Shown piece by piece: positions 1 to 10,600 of a DNA stretch of 64,000 nt (the stretch's first letter is position 1; every line of letters starts with the position of its first letter). Made by a program: the position numbers and the translations under genes. The DNA is taken from the NCBI RefSeq assembly GCF_945859685.1, contig NC_079149.1, forward strand, positions 79,103,073 through 79,167,072, given 5' to 3'. The notes beneath the pieces were generated by a model, which saw only the letters and a list, made by a program, of their open reading frames with translations, ran no database searches and was not told where the DNA came from. The stretch comes from Eupeodes corollae (lineage: Eukaryota; Arthropoda; Insecta; Diptera; Syrphidae).

Positions 1-276
1 GGTGACGCCGGAATGGCTGATGGAGTTCCCAGTTCCTCGCATATAATTAAAATTGGATTTCTTTATGATCATGTAAGAATGGATTATATTTTGTTTTAAT
101 CATATTTTGTATCTGATAAAATAAAATATTCTGTTTTTCTTTTGTTTTAGGTTGACGAGAATCTTAGTAAATACATGGATGCTTTTGATATAGTTCTAGT
201 TGATGATCAAACAATGGATGTACCAAGATCTCTTTTAGATATAATCGAAAAGAACCATTTAAAATGTAATGAGTGA
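1..276 (+). CDS. 3' end of an unrecognised gene, last two coding exons
   Basis: Exon 1-72 is open only in frame 1 and ends at a GTAAGA donor. The intron 73-150 ends in a pyrimidine tract and TTTTAG. The exon 151-276 continues in phase 0 and stops at TGA 274-276. The visible product is 65 residues, including IKIGFLYDH and, after the junction, VDENLSKYMDAFDIVLVDD; it is acidic and soluble, with no membrane segment. I do not recognise the family. The gene enters from the left edge, so the true start and most of the protein lie outside the window. An AATAAA follows about 200 bp downstream. The splice structure and unbroken frame make a real gene likely. Confidence 0.6.
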
Positions 277-474
277 CCAGACACCTTCTTCATTATGTTT
301 TATATTTCTAACTAAAAGTTGTGTTTTGTTTAATTTGATGGTAAAGACGTTTTCTTATTTTTCCAGGAAAATAATCAATGTTTCTATTAATTTTATAAAG
401 CATGACATGTAATACGTAGATTTATTCTTTGTGTTTGTCTAACAAGCTTATAAGTACCATATTATAAATCCTGT

Positions 475-480
475 AATAAA
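475..480 (+). terminator. Candidate poly(A) signal AATAAA
   Basis: This is a canonical hexamer about 200 bp after the stop at 276 of the plus-strand gene at the left edge, at a normal 3' UTR distance. Chance AATAAA hexamers are common in such AT-rich DNA. Confidence 0.4.
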
Positions 481-867
481 GAAGATGTTCAGAATAATTG
501 TTTTTGAAAACTAAAAATAGAACGGTACATTTTCCACCACTTTTACACAATTGGTTCACAATAAACGAAATGAATCTTTTCTTGTTGATATAAAATTAAG
601 CCGTAATTTTAACAAAAAGTAACTAAAAGTCATAGGGCACTTTCAAATTAAGGATGGATTTTGTGTTTAAAACTTAAACTTAAGGAATTACGTAACTAAA
701 ACAATGCATTTTTACAAACTATATTTTGGTATCAATACATGTATGGGCAAAACTATCCCAAAATGCATAAAATGTGTGCTTTATTGAAAGGCAACTTTAG
801 CATTACTTTGCTTTGACTTTTAAATGAAATATAACTTAATGTTGAGGTTGTGACTTAAGATGACGAG

Positions 868-1232
868 AGCGTCTTCGAGAGAAATATTCTTCGGGTGATT
901 TTAGTTCCGTATGCATAGATGGAGAATGGAGGAGAAGATATAATGACGAACTGTACGAGCTGTACAGCCACACTGACCTAGTTAACAGAATTAAAGTACA
1001 ACGGCTTAGGTGGCTAAGTCATGTAGATCGAGTGGACATCAACGGTCCAGCCCGGAAGGTCTTCCAATCCAAACCAATCCCGAGGGACGGCGCAGTAGAG
1101 GAAGTCCGCGACTCTGGTGGCGCAAGCAGGTGGGTGAAGACCTTAACCAACTTGGCGTGCGAAACTGCAAACAGTTAGCTGCTTGAGGCTCAGGTACGCC
1201 CAGACTGTGGCGCCACCTTAAGCAAGTACATA
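868..1232 (+). mobile_element. LINE 3' fragment (RLRWLGHV-type C-terminus)
   Basis: In plus frames this reads GEWRRRYNDELYELYS and then RLRWLSHVDRV, the conserved tail of many arthropod non-LTR reverse transcriptases, followed by a broken segment whose other frames give GRGRP-like and DLNQLGV motifs. Only the C-terminal part of ORF2 is present, as expected of a 5'-truncated copy. It is frameshifted and dead. It ends near 1232 in a CGCCACCTTAAGCAAG tail, close to that of the copy at 13.13-13.38 kb. Confidence 0.75.
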
Positions 1233-1245
1233 AGAAACAACACTA

Positions 1246-1505
1246 AAGGCCTATTCTGCTATACGATTCGTTCGAATCTTTCGATTCACGTGAATGATTC
1301 GTTACATTTACTTCAAAATATTTCTTGAAATCGTGCATCCTTTGAATGCAAAACTTTAACAATATTTATCATTGGATTTCTAAAGGCAATCTAATTGTTT
1401 AAATTTTATTTCGCTATCAATTTATAAGCATTTTCAGGCAATTTCTTTTATCCTGGCGGATAGCAAAATACAAACATTCACGTGAACGTTTAGCAGAATA
1501 GGGCT
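1246..1505. mobile_element. Short MITE with inverted ends, about 260 bp
   Basis: The left end AGGCCTATTCTGCTATACG and the reverse complement of the right end, AGCCCTATTCTGCTAAACG, match at 17 of 19 positions. The interior is AT-rich, non-coding, and contains ATTCACGTGAAT-type palindromes near both ends. It abuts the LINE tail at 1232. The superfamily is unclear; a short TAA-like target duplication is possible but not convincing. Confidence 0.6.
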
Positions 1506-2057
1506 GTAAATTTTATTTTCCTATTCGGATTTCAATACAAAACAACTCACTAATTTTTCATAAAAATATTTTTTAAAACATTCAAAAGTAAATGTCAGGA
1601 ATCTCACATGTATTTAATTTGAACCCTTAACACAATTAACAACGGTTTTTGTTTAATTAGGCAATCAAACAATACAATTGAGCGTACACCTATGTGAAAA
1701 TATGTTAGCATTTCATTAATTTTAATATTCAGCCCTGTTCAAAATTCGGGATTAGGAAAATTACGAATTCCCAAACAAAACTATTGCCAAATATGTACGT
1801 TCGTAGTGGAAAATCTTTGTGATACGATTCTTCGAAATTCGTAAAAGTTTCCGATTACGATGGGATCCGTGATAGGCCTCTCTCTTTTTCTTATAATATT
1901 TAAGTTACCATATTTGGGTCAGACAGAAAGAAAAAATGCGTCAGCTCGTAGAAAAAACGAAAAACAAGATATCTATCCTAAATTAACATCGTGTACTGCC
2001 AGAAACCAGCTGTACCCCAACCTCAGTCAATTCTTTGTGCATTTTTAAAAAGAAGAA
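1506..2057. other. AT-rich spacer without a recognised gene
   Basis: Short open frames here lack family motifs, splice signals and codon bias. I see nothing functional. Confidence 0.5.
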
Positions 2058-2059
2058 CT

Positions 2060-3225
2060 AACCAATAAGCACCAAAAATCTATTGAAAGCGAAATTCACA
2101 AAAAAAAAACTTGCCGAGGCAATAACAGGTTGTGATAACGCATTAAGGTGGCAAGGGAAGTTCAGTGTACTTATGGATGTATATAATTTGTATTGAGGAT
2201 CTAAATTTAGTTGACTGTAAACCATTCTATGTTGCGAAGATTGAGCTTCCTCATTAAAACTTCTATACGCGACATGGCTTAACTTATCTATTATTGTTTT
2301 AAAATTGTCTTTTAGATCTGAAAGGCTTATACCGGGTAAAAATTCGATACTTTCACCTAAGCTAAGAGCCAACTCCTCCCACTTTTTGACTAGATTACCC
2401 CTGGATGACAAAATCTTTTCAAGTACTTGTCTCGGCAATCTTTCTTCGTCCTTAAGAACAATGGAGGTTCAGTTGTTTCCAAATGTAACATATAAATTGG
2501 AGTAGAAATTGGTAGCCGAAAAATGCGCTTTAAGAAATACCTGAGGAACCTTTCCATTTAAAGCATTATAGAAGATGCTGTCGTATGAAAAATGTTTAGC
2601 TTTGAACTATGCTCGACACCTTTATTATAGATGCCACGTTTCCACACAGAAGAAACTGCTCTTTTCGATTCCCCGAGCTTGGGCACAAAATGCTTTTATA
2701 TGTTGACGTTGTTGAGGATGTTATTAAAACCCCTTAGTATTTGTACTCTCGAACAATTGCAACATATTCAGCTTTGTAAATCCACTTTTTATTATTTGCA
2801 TATCTTCCTCCTTCGTCCCGAAATATCATAATTTTAGACTTCTGTAAATTAACTGAGAGATTCCAATTTTCACAGTGTCTCCAGTCTGTTCACCATACGC
2901 TGCATTCCTTCCACCGATTCAGATAAAAATACAATATCATCCGCAAATATCAGTCCTGGTATCCGAGTACTTCTGAACTGGATTCCTCCTCCTCCGACCT
3001 CCTGCAAAATATCATTAATAAACAAAACAAATAGTAGTGTGCTTAACACACAGCCTTTGTTAACTCCCATTTCTGTTGAAAAGTCTTCATATATATACTC
3101 CCCATCTTATACGTAGGCCGCATTGTTTTCATACAACGCTCTAACTTGATACTTGAGTATGTACATGTACAATCGTGCGTTAGTACAATCGTCTTTCTGC
3201 TCGTCACAGAACGTTCAAAAACTTC
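2060..3225 (-). mobile_element. 5'-truncated LINE, reverse transcriptase palm to C-terminus
   Basis: Read on the minus strand from about 3080 downward, the sequence gives GVNKGCVLSTLLFVLFINDI and then FADDIVFLSES, which are reverse-transcriptase motifs with the catalytic FADD. After a frameshift come ENWNLSVNLQKSKIMIF, then LGESKRAVSSVWKRG, and then from 2438 downward a C-terminal stretch beginning MPRQVLEKILSSRGN. The order and spacing fit a CR1/Jockey-like ORF2. Endonuclease and finger regions are absent and there are several frameshifts, so this is a dead copy. Confidence 0.75.
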
Positions 3226-3231
3226 AGACAA

Positions 3232-4103
3232 AAATCGGAGATTTTTTTCATAACCAAGATGTCAAAGGAAAACAATGTTTTCAGACCTGAATTCTTTTTT
3301 CCATTAGAAGCTAATGTCATTACCATAGACATATGAACTAATATTTATTTGTTTGTATATGTATGTTTTTATTAAATGTTCATTATAATTGAAAACTAAC
3401 GTTTTTTTTATTTTTTCAATCAACTTCTATTCATTTATTTTAATCAACGCTGTATTTAAATATTTCTCATTTTAAAATACTAAAATAACTTAAAATTCCA
3501 CAAAATTCAAATAATGTTTTTTAGGTACAATAATAGTCATCTAAAAATCAATCCTTTCTTCATCCATTAACAATCGTGGCAACTGCAAAATGCTGGAGCA
3601 GACTAAGTGTTACTAATTTAAACTAATTCACCCCATTCGATGAGTCCATTGTTATTTGATGTGTTTCGGCAACAAAGATTGATTTTATATTGCTGTAAGA
3701 CTAGCAATGCACTGTCAAAATGTTTGCTTGTTTAATTTAATAAAGTAAAAAATAAATATTTATTCTATGTTGGTTTTGAAAGATGTGCAACATTCTGGAA
3801 GGAAACAAAATAAAATATATGTATTCAAGTATATTTAACGTAACATTATACTTAAAAGAAAGCTATACAAAGTTGATTAGGGTAAAAAAAAGAAAACTTG
3901 ACAATTTGCCTCGTTTAGAGGACAGCCTTTTCCTTGTTTTTTAAAAACAAACATTATTAGTCTTTAGGTGTGTCAAACAACACAAATTGACAAATGTTTA
4001 GAGCCAAAAATAGGTAATAATTATAATTGAACGAAAAATTATTGTAAAATTTCAACCAAAATTATCAACCAGAAAGTCTATAACACTTGAAGAGGGATTG
4101 TAA
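3232..4103. other. AT-rich spacer, nothing recognised
   Basis: No frame carries a family motif and no inverted ends or tandem array were seen. This is probably ordinary intergenic sequence. Confidence 0.5.
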
Positions 4104-4109
4104 TGTAGA

Positions 4110-4270
4110 TATACTCCGGTTCAACTGAATACGCACAAACATTTTTGATAATACCATTCAGCGTTTTTCCAAATGTTGATGGGTATTGTGCCATCTGTTG
4201 GTGCTAACTACTCCTTTAAGCTGTTTTTCGACCACTTGGAAAGCTTTCTACCAGGAATTTGAGGAAAATT
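4110..4270. repeat. Left arm of a long inverted repeat
   Basis: TTCAACTGAATACGCACAA at about 4122 and CTGTTGGTGCTAACTACTCC at about 4195 recur, inverted and in the same order, in the arm at 6965-7122. Together they resemble the long terminal repeats of a Tc1-like DNA transposon whose interior is now occupied by a LINE. A TA precedes CTCCG at the outer edge of this arm. Confidence 0.6.
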
Positions 4271-4380
4271 GAGGGCCATCGAAATTAAATACTTTATCAT
4301 CAGAAAAAAAACACGTGATACCATTCTTTTTCCAGGTCCATTAAGACTTCGGCCAATTTAATCAGCTGCTACACGAGCGG

Positions 4381-6740
4381 TTTTTTTTATTTATAATAAG
4401 CACACACTCAAGGGGATATTACTATCCTTATTATGCAGAGGCACAGTATGAGCACTAGAAAGAGGACAGAGGGTTTAAAAAGATGTAGGAGCACATTGGT
4501 TTTGAGTTCCTGAATATTGCAATGACTAGGAAAGACAGAGTGTGGTAAGGTATTCCACATTCGCGTTGTACGGCTAAGGAACTAATCTCTGTATTTGACA
4601 GTACGGCCGAAGTTGGACTCGAGGGTACTGATGATGAGCATTCCCAGAAGCGTTGTTTATGGGGAGGAATGCAGCTGGCTATTTCACTAGATCATAAACC
4701 GTTAAAATATCGGTAAGAAAGGGTGAGACAAGAAACCTTACGATGAAGTTCAAGCGAAGTAAATGAACTTATGGTGATATTATCACCTATCAATTTGAAT
4801 GCTCTACGTTCAATACTATCCAAGAGGCTTAAGTAAGTTGCAGGAGCACAAGCCCAGAGATGGGAGTTATTCTCAAGCTTCGGACGTATATAAGCCTTGT
4901 AGATAACAGCCAGATGTGTGAAACATTTCTTGCATCGCCTAAGGAAACCTAAACCACCTTGCTGCATTTTTGGCGACATCGCGTATGTGATCGTTCCACA
5001 AGAGGTGAATCCCCATTGTACAATACTGTTTAAGTCGGAATTTAATGAGGTTATCATATTTTGTCGTTGCAGTTCCACATCCGAAAAATAGGGATGTGAG
5101 TCTGAAAAAGAACCTAAAAAAGGTAAGAGTACTATTGTCAGCGAAACGATGTATTGGATTAGAAGTTGCAGACAGGAGATCATTAATAAAAATGAGAAAA
5201 AGTGTTGAAGATAGAACAGAGCCCTGGGGCACACCAGCGTTTATTTTATGGACTTCAGATTTGAATCCATCGAATACTACTTGTATCGAACGATCCGAGA
5301 GGTAATTACTAATCCAATGAAGCAGGGATTCATAAAAACCGAAAGCAAGCATTTTCGATAAGAGAGCCTGATGCCAAACCCTATCAAATGCTTTAGAAAT
5401 ATCTAGTGCAATAATCTTACTTTCTCAAAAACTATGTAAAGATTTGTTCCACTGTTCGGTGAGATGAACCATGAGATCACCAGTGGATCTATTGCTTCGA
5501 AAGCAGTACTGACGGTAATTAAAAAGCTTTCGATCTTCAAGATATGTCTTGAGCTGATAATTAAAGCAGTACTGACGGTAATTAAAAAGCTTTCGATCTT
5601 CAAGATATGTCTTGAGCTGATAATTAATCAGCGTTTCCATGACCTTGGAAAGAAGGGACGTAAGTGCAATCGGTTGATAATTAGAGGTTGAGGAAGATTC
5701 GCCTTTTTTGGGAATGGGCTGGACAAAGCAGTTTTCGATCCCCTCGGAACGAGACCTAAGAAGTAGATGAAAAAGCTCTTCAAAACAATAGCGGGGATAC
5801 CATCCGGACCAGCGGATTTATATGTGTTTAGATCTCAAAGGACTCTCGCCACAGTACGAGTACGAAAAAAGATTGGACTCATAGAACCACTAACTCGGAG
5901 TCATAAAACTGACTGGTAACGTAGAATTGGCGGCGAACTGCCTAGCAAAGAGATTAGCTTTCTCTAAAGATCTAACAAAAGGAGTCTCATTGACAACGAG
6001 CTTAGGAACCGATTTTACAAATGACCAAAAATTTGTACTGTCTTTGGGACATTGTAGTACTTTTTGCCGTAATTTTTGGTCATGTAAAAATTTGGTCCGT
6101 CGAATATGGGCGTTGCAAGCCTTCCTGGCTTGTTTAAACTTTTTCCGGCTTTCCTCAGTACGGTTGGCTTTATAGCAACGGAAACTTACCTCTTTGGCCC
6201 TAATAACCTCTTTACAGCTGGCATCAAACCATGAGTTTTCCTTGAGTCTGGTACTTTTAACTCTGTTCGGTATAAAAGTTCTCATTTCCAGGAGAATTAG
6301 ATTTGTGATCATATCAGCGCTGGCGTCAACGTCACTATTGAGGAAGCATAGTGACCAGTTAAAGATCCTGATCTCAGGAGCTCTTTCTTTAACTGAACAG
6401 TTTTGGCACGAGAAATTTGCTGATACAACACAATGGTCAGGTGTGCCTAGAGGAGATAGAACACTAACAGTGTACTTATCAGGGTCAGAGGTAAGAAACA
6501 AGTCAAGAGTGTTTTCTGCTCGACCTTCAACGTCCGATATTCGGGTGGGCTCGTTGACCAGCTGAGTTAGGTGGTTCAACTCAGGGAAGATTTCTGCACA
6601 CACTCCCTCGGGTTTTGCCTGGCCTGAATGGTGAATCCATGAAGAATTGTGTACATTGAAATCTCCCGTAACAGGTTTCAGTGCGAGGATAGGACGAAAC
6701 AATTCTTTGGATGGAATCAAACAAAGCATTAAATGCACGG
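4381..6740 (-). mobile_element. Degenerate LINE (Jockey/CR1-like), endonuclease to 3' end
   Basis: The minus strand reads, in order, the second half of an APE-type endonuclease (GDFNVHNSSW near 6665, then LDLFLTSD and TPDHCVVS with the catalytic aspartate-histidine pair), a linker, reverse-transcriptase fingers (NYQPIALTSLLSKVMETLI), the palm (AGVPQGSVLS), and IYKAYIRPKLENNSHLWA in the C-terminal region. The catalytic motif reads RFADNST where FADD is expected, so this copy is probably dead even without its frameshifts. Traces of the C-terminus (ECGIPYHTL) reach about 4430, and an A-rich tail in minus orientation ends near 4381. The endonuclease start and ORF1 are missing. It lies between the inverted arms at 4110-4270 and 6965-7122. 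Confidence 0.85.
5501..5626. repeat. Two tandem copies of a 63-bp unit
   Basis: Positions 5501-5563 and 5564-5626 are essentially identical. The unit is a multiple of three and lies in the LINE reverse-transcriptase reading frame, repeating 21 residues that include YLEDRKLFNYRQYCF just before RSNRSTGDLMVHL. The near-perfect identity indicates a recent duplication relative to the decay of the element. Confidence 0.95.
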
Positions 6741-6964
6741 ACGTTGAAACTCAGTCTAAATTAGGGCTTCGATAAAGGAAGGAATAGTGAATGATTTGCT
6801 TATTTAGGAAGAATTTAAACCACATATAATCAAAAAAGGAAATGGTGCAAATACCATATTGTGGTAAGAGCTCGTAAGCAAAAAAAATTGCGGTTAGAAG
6901 TTGGTGTTTAATCAAGTCGATTTTAGTTTTCGAAATACTTCCAGCTCATGTAGATTTTTCCATT

Positions 6965-7122
6965 GGTCAAACACTAAAGTTGGTGATTTTTGTTTTATAA
7001 GTTTTTACTTCACATCTTAAAGGCGTAGTTAGCATCAACAGTTTATAAAAATAACAATATTTGAAAACATTTAAAAAGGATTTTCGAAAAAAATTGTGCG
7101 TATTCAGTTGAAGCGGAGTGCA
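6965..7122. repeat. Right arm of a long inverted repeat
   Basis: Reverse-complement partner of 4110-4270, sharing TTCAACTGAATACGCACAA and CTGTTGATGCTAACTACGCC. It ends only about 50 bp beyond the stop codon of the zinc-finger gene at 7173, so it probably forms part of that gene's 3' UTR. Confidence 0.6.
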
Positions 7123-7172
7123 TATTTTACCTGCCCATATTAATACGTAATAAAAAACATAAAAACTTACAT

Positions 7173-7614
7173 CTAATTTGTTTTGACACAATTTCTGCCT
7201 GGCTGATATTGAAAGTCAAGATCCCCCAAAAATATTTTAGTGTACTTTGGCCAAATAATATCCATTGGTCGCTTGGTGTCGGTTTTTGGCAGATCTAATA
7301 TCTTTTCTGTAAACTTATATTCTCTCTTTGGTGGTTGTGGTTCAGGCGGAATTGCATTTGTTATTGTCATTAGCCTATCAATTGATATGGTTTTCTTTCT
7401 TTTTTTCGTGTTATGGCCAGTTTCGATGGCGTGTATTCGAAGTTCTGTCTCTGACATATAACTTGAATTACAATACAGGCAGGGAAATGATTCGTGTTGT
7501 TGGTGCTGAATCAAATGATGCTGAAGCTTGTACTCATAAATGAATGTCATTCCACATTTATTGCAATGATATTCGCCATAGTTTTGCAAATACAAATGAT
7601 AATCCAGGAACAAT
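7173..7614 (-). other. Exon 4 of the ZAD zinc-finger gene, with stop
   Basis: The acceptor TTTGACAG is followed by LFLDYHLYLQ, completing the finger begun in exon 3. Two more fingers follow (HCNKCGMTF and PCLYCNSSY), then a basic stretch KKRKK, a proline-rich segment and the stop at 7173. Confidence 0.85.
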
Positions 7615-10600
7615 CTGTCAAAAAAAAATTAAATATTTAAATTAAATATGAAATTATTTATGTAAAATCTTACTTTGAAGTAAATCGACCTTTACACTTT
7701 CGACAATTGTAATACGTTTTTGATCTATGCGTTTTTACTTCATGGAAACACATATCTCGTAGTCTTCTTGTTGTATAACCACACCCAATAAAAGTGCAGG
7801 TATATTGAAAAATTTCAGATTGCTCTATTAGCCTTTCTAGCATGATTATGTCTATAAACAAAATGTTGGTTTATAGTTGAAATCTTTTATATCTTAAAGG
7901 TATCATGGAATACTTAAAAAAAATTGCTTACCATACTCCTTTTGACATAAAACAATTGGATCCTCAGCAGCTATTTCAGAACTAAGCATTTTGCATGTTT
8001 TGTTTACCCAGCTCTGAACAAAGCTAAAATGATCCGAACACGATACTGACAATTCGTCATCGTTATCATCTTCATCATCATATCCCACAGATTGTGCTGA
8101 CTGTTTTGTTATGCCAATCTCTTTCGAAATAGACGCACAGTGGTTTTCTGCTTTGTTTTTCTTTTGCAGTATTTCTGATTGTGCATATTGTGATCGAGCG
8201 GCTAGAGATCGAGTCACGGATCGTGTAGAATGCCTCGTGATGGATGTCTTGGCCATTTCCTTTCCAAAGCATTCAGCTTGATGGATATCACGTTCGGAGC
8301 TAGTAAAAAAGTATAAATGGCAATAATTGCAACTATGCTGCTTGAGATGAATTTTTGAATGCTTTTTGAGCAGTTGCGAACTAGAGAATGTAGTGGGACA
8401 ATCGTCGCATTTATAAACAACATTTGAAGGTGTCGAACGAGCCCTAGATGCACTTCGACTGCGACTCCGAAGTTTATTTTCATGCGTTCTGATATGTCTA
8501 TCGTACATTTTCGGCCGCACAAACGTTTTTGAACAATACAAACATCTTTGCGGTTGCGGTTTGTACTGGCCGGGATTGCCACCAGATTCAGTAACCAAAG
8601 CGGATTCCGAAGTCTCAAACATGATGTCCAAATCATCTGAGTGATCGGAAATCCTTCTTCGATTCTGATGATCTTCCATGGATATTTCTTTTATGGCATT
8701 TTCATTGTTTTCGCCAATATGCTCTTCTTCTTCCTCTTCTTCAGGTTCATTTATTTCATCACTGTCGTTGTTATAGTCTGAATCCATGCGAATATTTTTG
8801 CCACCTGCAAATTCTCTTTCAAATATTTGTTCATCTGGGATAATAGAGCTATTTGACGATGAAGAGGATTCTGATGACAATGATATTGAAGGTCGAATTC
8901 CACCAGTTTCAACTATGAGATCACCTACAACAAATAGTTGTTTATTTCGAGACTTTTTATATTCTTCGATTCGACTATGCTCAATGAACGTATACAATTT
9001 GTAAAGACATTTTAAGCAGGCATGGGTTACTTTTTTGATGATGCTCGAATGCTAGAAACACATAAGAAATGAAGTTCAAGTCAGTTATACAAAGGCTTAA
9101 AATCAGATTAGATTAAGATAATATTCGACTCAACAATCAATGTTCTCTTGGTTACTATCTTTAGTACAAGTTAAAAGCGTCTATTGGCAAAAAAGGTTTC
9201 AAGACGTTACAATTAAAAAGTTTAAGATAATTTTGGTGATATACAAAGAAAACATACTTTTAAAAACAGATAGCTAAAAATTGCATAAACATGTTAACTT
9301 CTTTCTCAATTTAAGTGAGTGAGTGAGTAGACTCACAATAGCAAAAACACCGTCTTACGTTAACACCGGCTAGGTTAGGCAAAAGAAAAGGCCCATTGTG
9401 ATACCATATGAATCTAGAGAATTACTTCTTACTAGTCGAACCATTTTGAGCTTTTTATAAAGCGAAGAAGATATTTGATATCCTTTTTAGCTAGTTCACT
9501 GGGATTATCAAAAGAGTAGTCTCCCAGATGAAAGAGCAGGGCAAGTGCAGAGACGCTGAGAGATTGTTTCCTCTTCTTCCTCGTCCATACAGCTCCTGCA
9601 GAAGTCATTTGAGGCCACACCAAGTCGTATTGCGTGTCTGCCTATAAGACAGTGTCCCGGAAGGACACCTATTAGGGAGCTAATATGAAGTCTGATTTGA
9701 GAAAACAAGTCTTTAGAGCGCTTTAGGTCCAATGAAGGCCATATGAGTTTTGTGGCTGTGCATGTTGGTAAATTGTGCCACCTAGAGTTTGTGATCGCAA
9801 AAGCTGTTTCTTTTTGCAGAAGTTTACATGCAGCTATCGGTAGGCCTATCTTCTCCCTTTAAGGTGAAATAGGTATGACGGTTCCATTTTTAGCAAGTTC
9901 ATCGGCTCTACAATTTTCTGTGATGTCTCTATGGCCCGGCACCCAACAGAGGTGAATGTTAAATTGCTGCGCCATCTCCATAAGAGATGATCGACATTCA
10001 AGGGCCCTTTGAGATTGGCTGAGACACCGTCAAGAGATTTAATAGCAGTCTGGCTGTTAGAGAAGATGCGGATGTCAGAAGTTGATATCACGTTTTCTCT
10101 TAGCCGGCAGGAGAGGACCTCTTTGATCGCTAAAATTTCCGCTTGGAAAACGCTACAATGGTTAGGGAGGCAGAACGAGATGCTAAGATTAAGCTTTTCC
10201 GAGTACACGTCATTACCAACTCCCTCATTTGTCCTGGATCCATCTGTATAAAAATGAATGCTTTTGTCATCCAGGAGTTTTTTGTCTTCACATTCATCTC
10301 TGGATGATATGGATACCTGATTCTTAATGCCCCGCTTATGCAGAGACATGCAGTGAGTTGGACTCTGCTGAGTTTGTCGTAGTATGTGATTTTCTCCAGT
10401 GCAGTCCATCATACTGCAACCCCATACTGAATCAAAATGAATATTTTAGTCTTGCTAATGCCCACAAATGAGATGTACGTATATATGAACATAATTGTAC
10501 AGTTTAGTCCTTTTACATAATTATTTAGTTCGGACACAAAACTGTTAATAGTGGGCTTAAGCTGCATGTGGCAATAAAGATTATAACTCAAGTAAAATTT

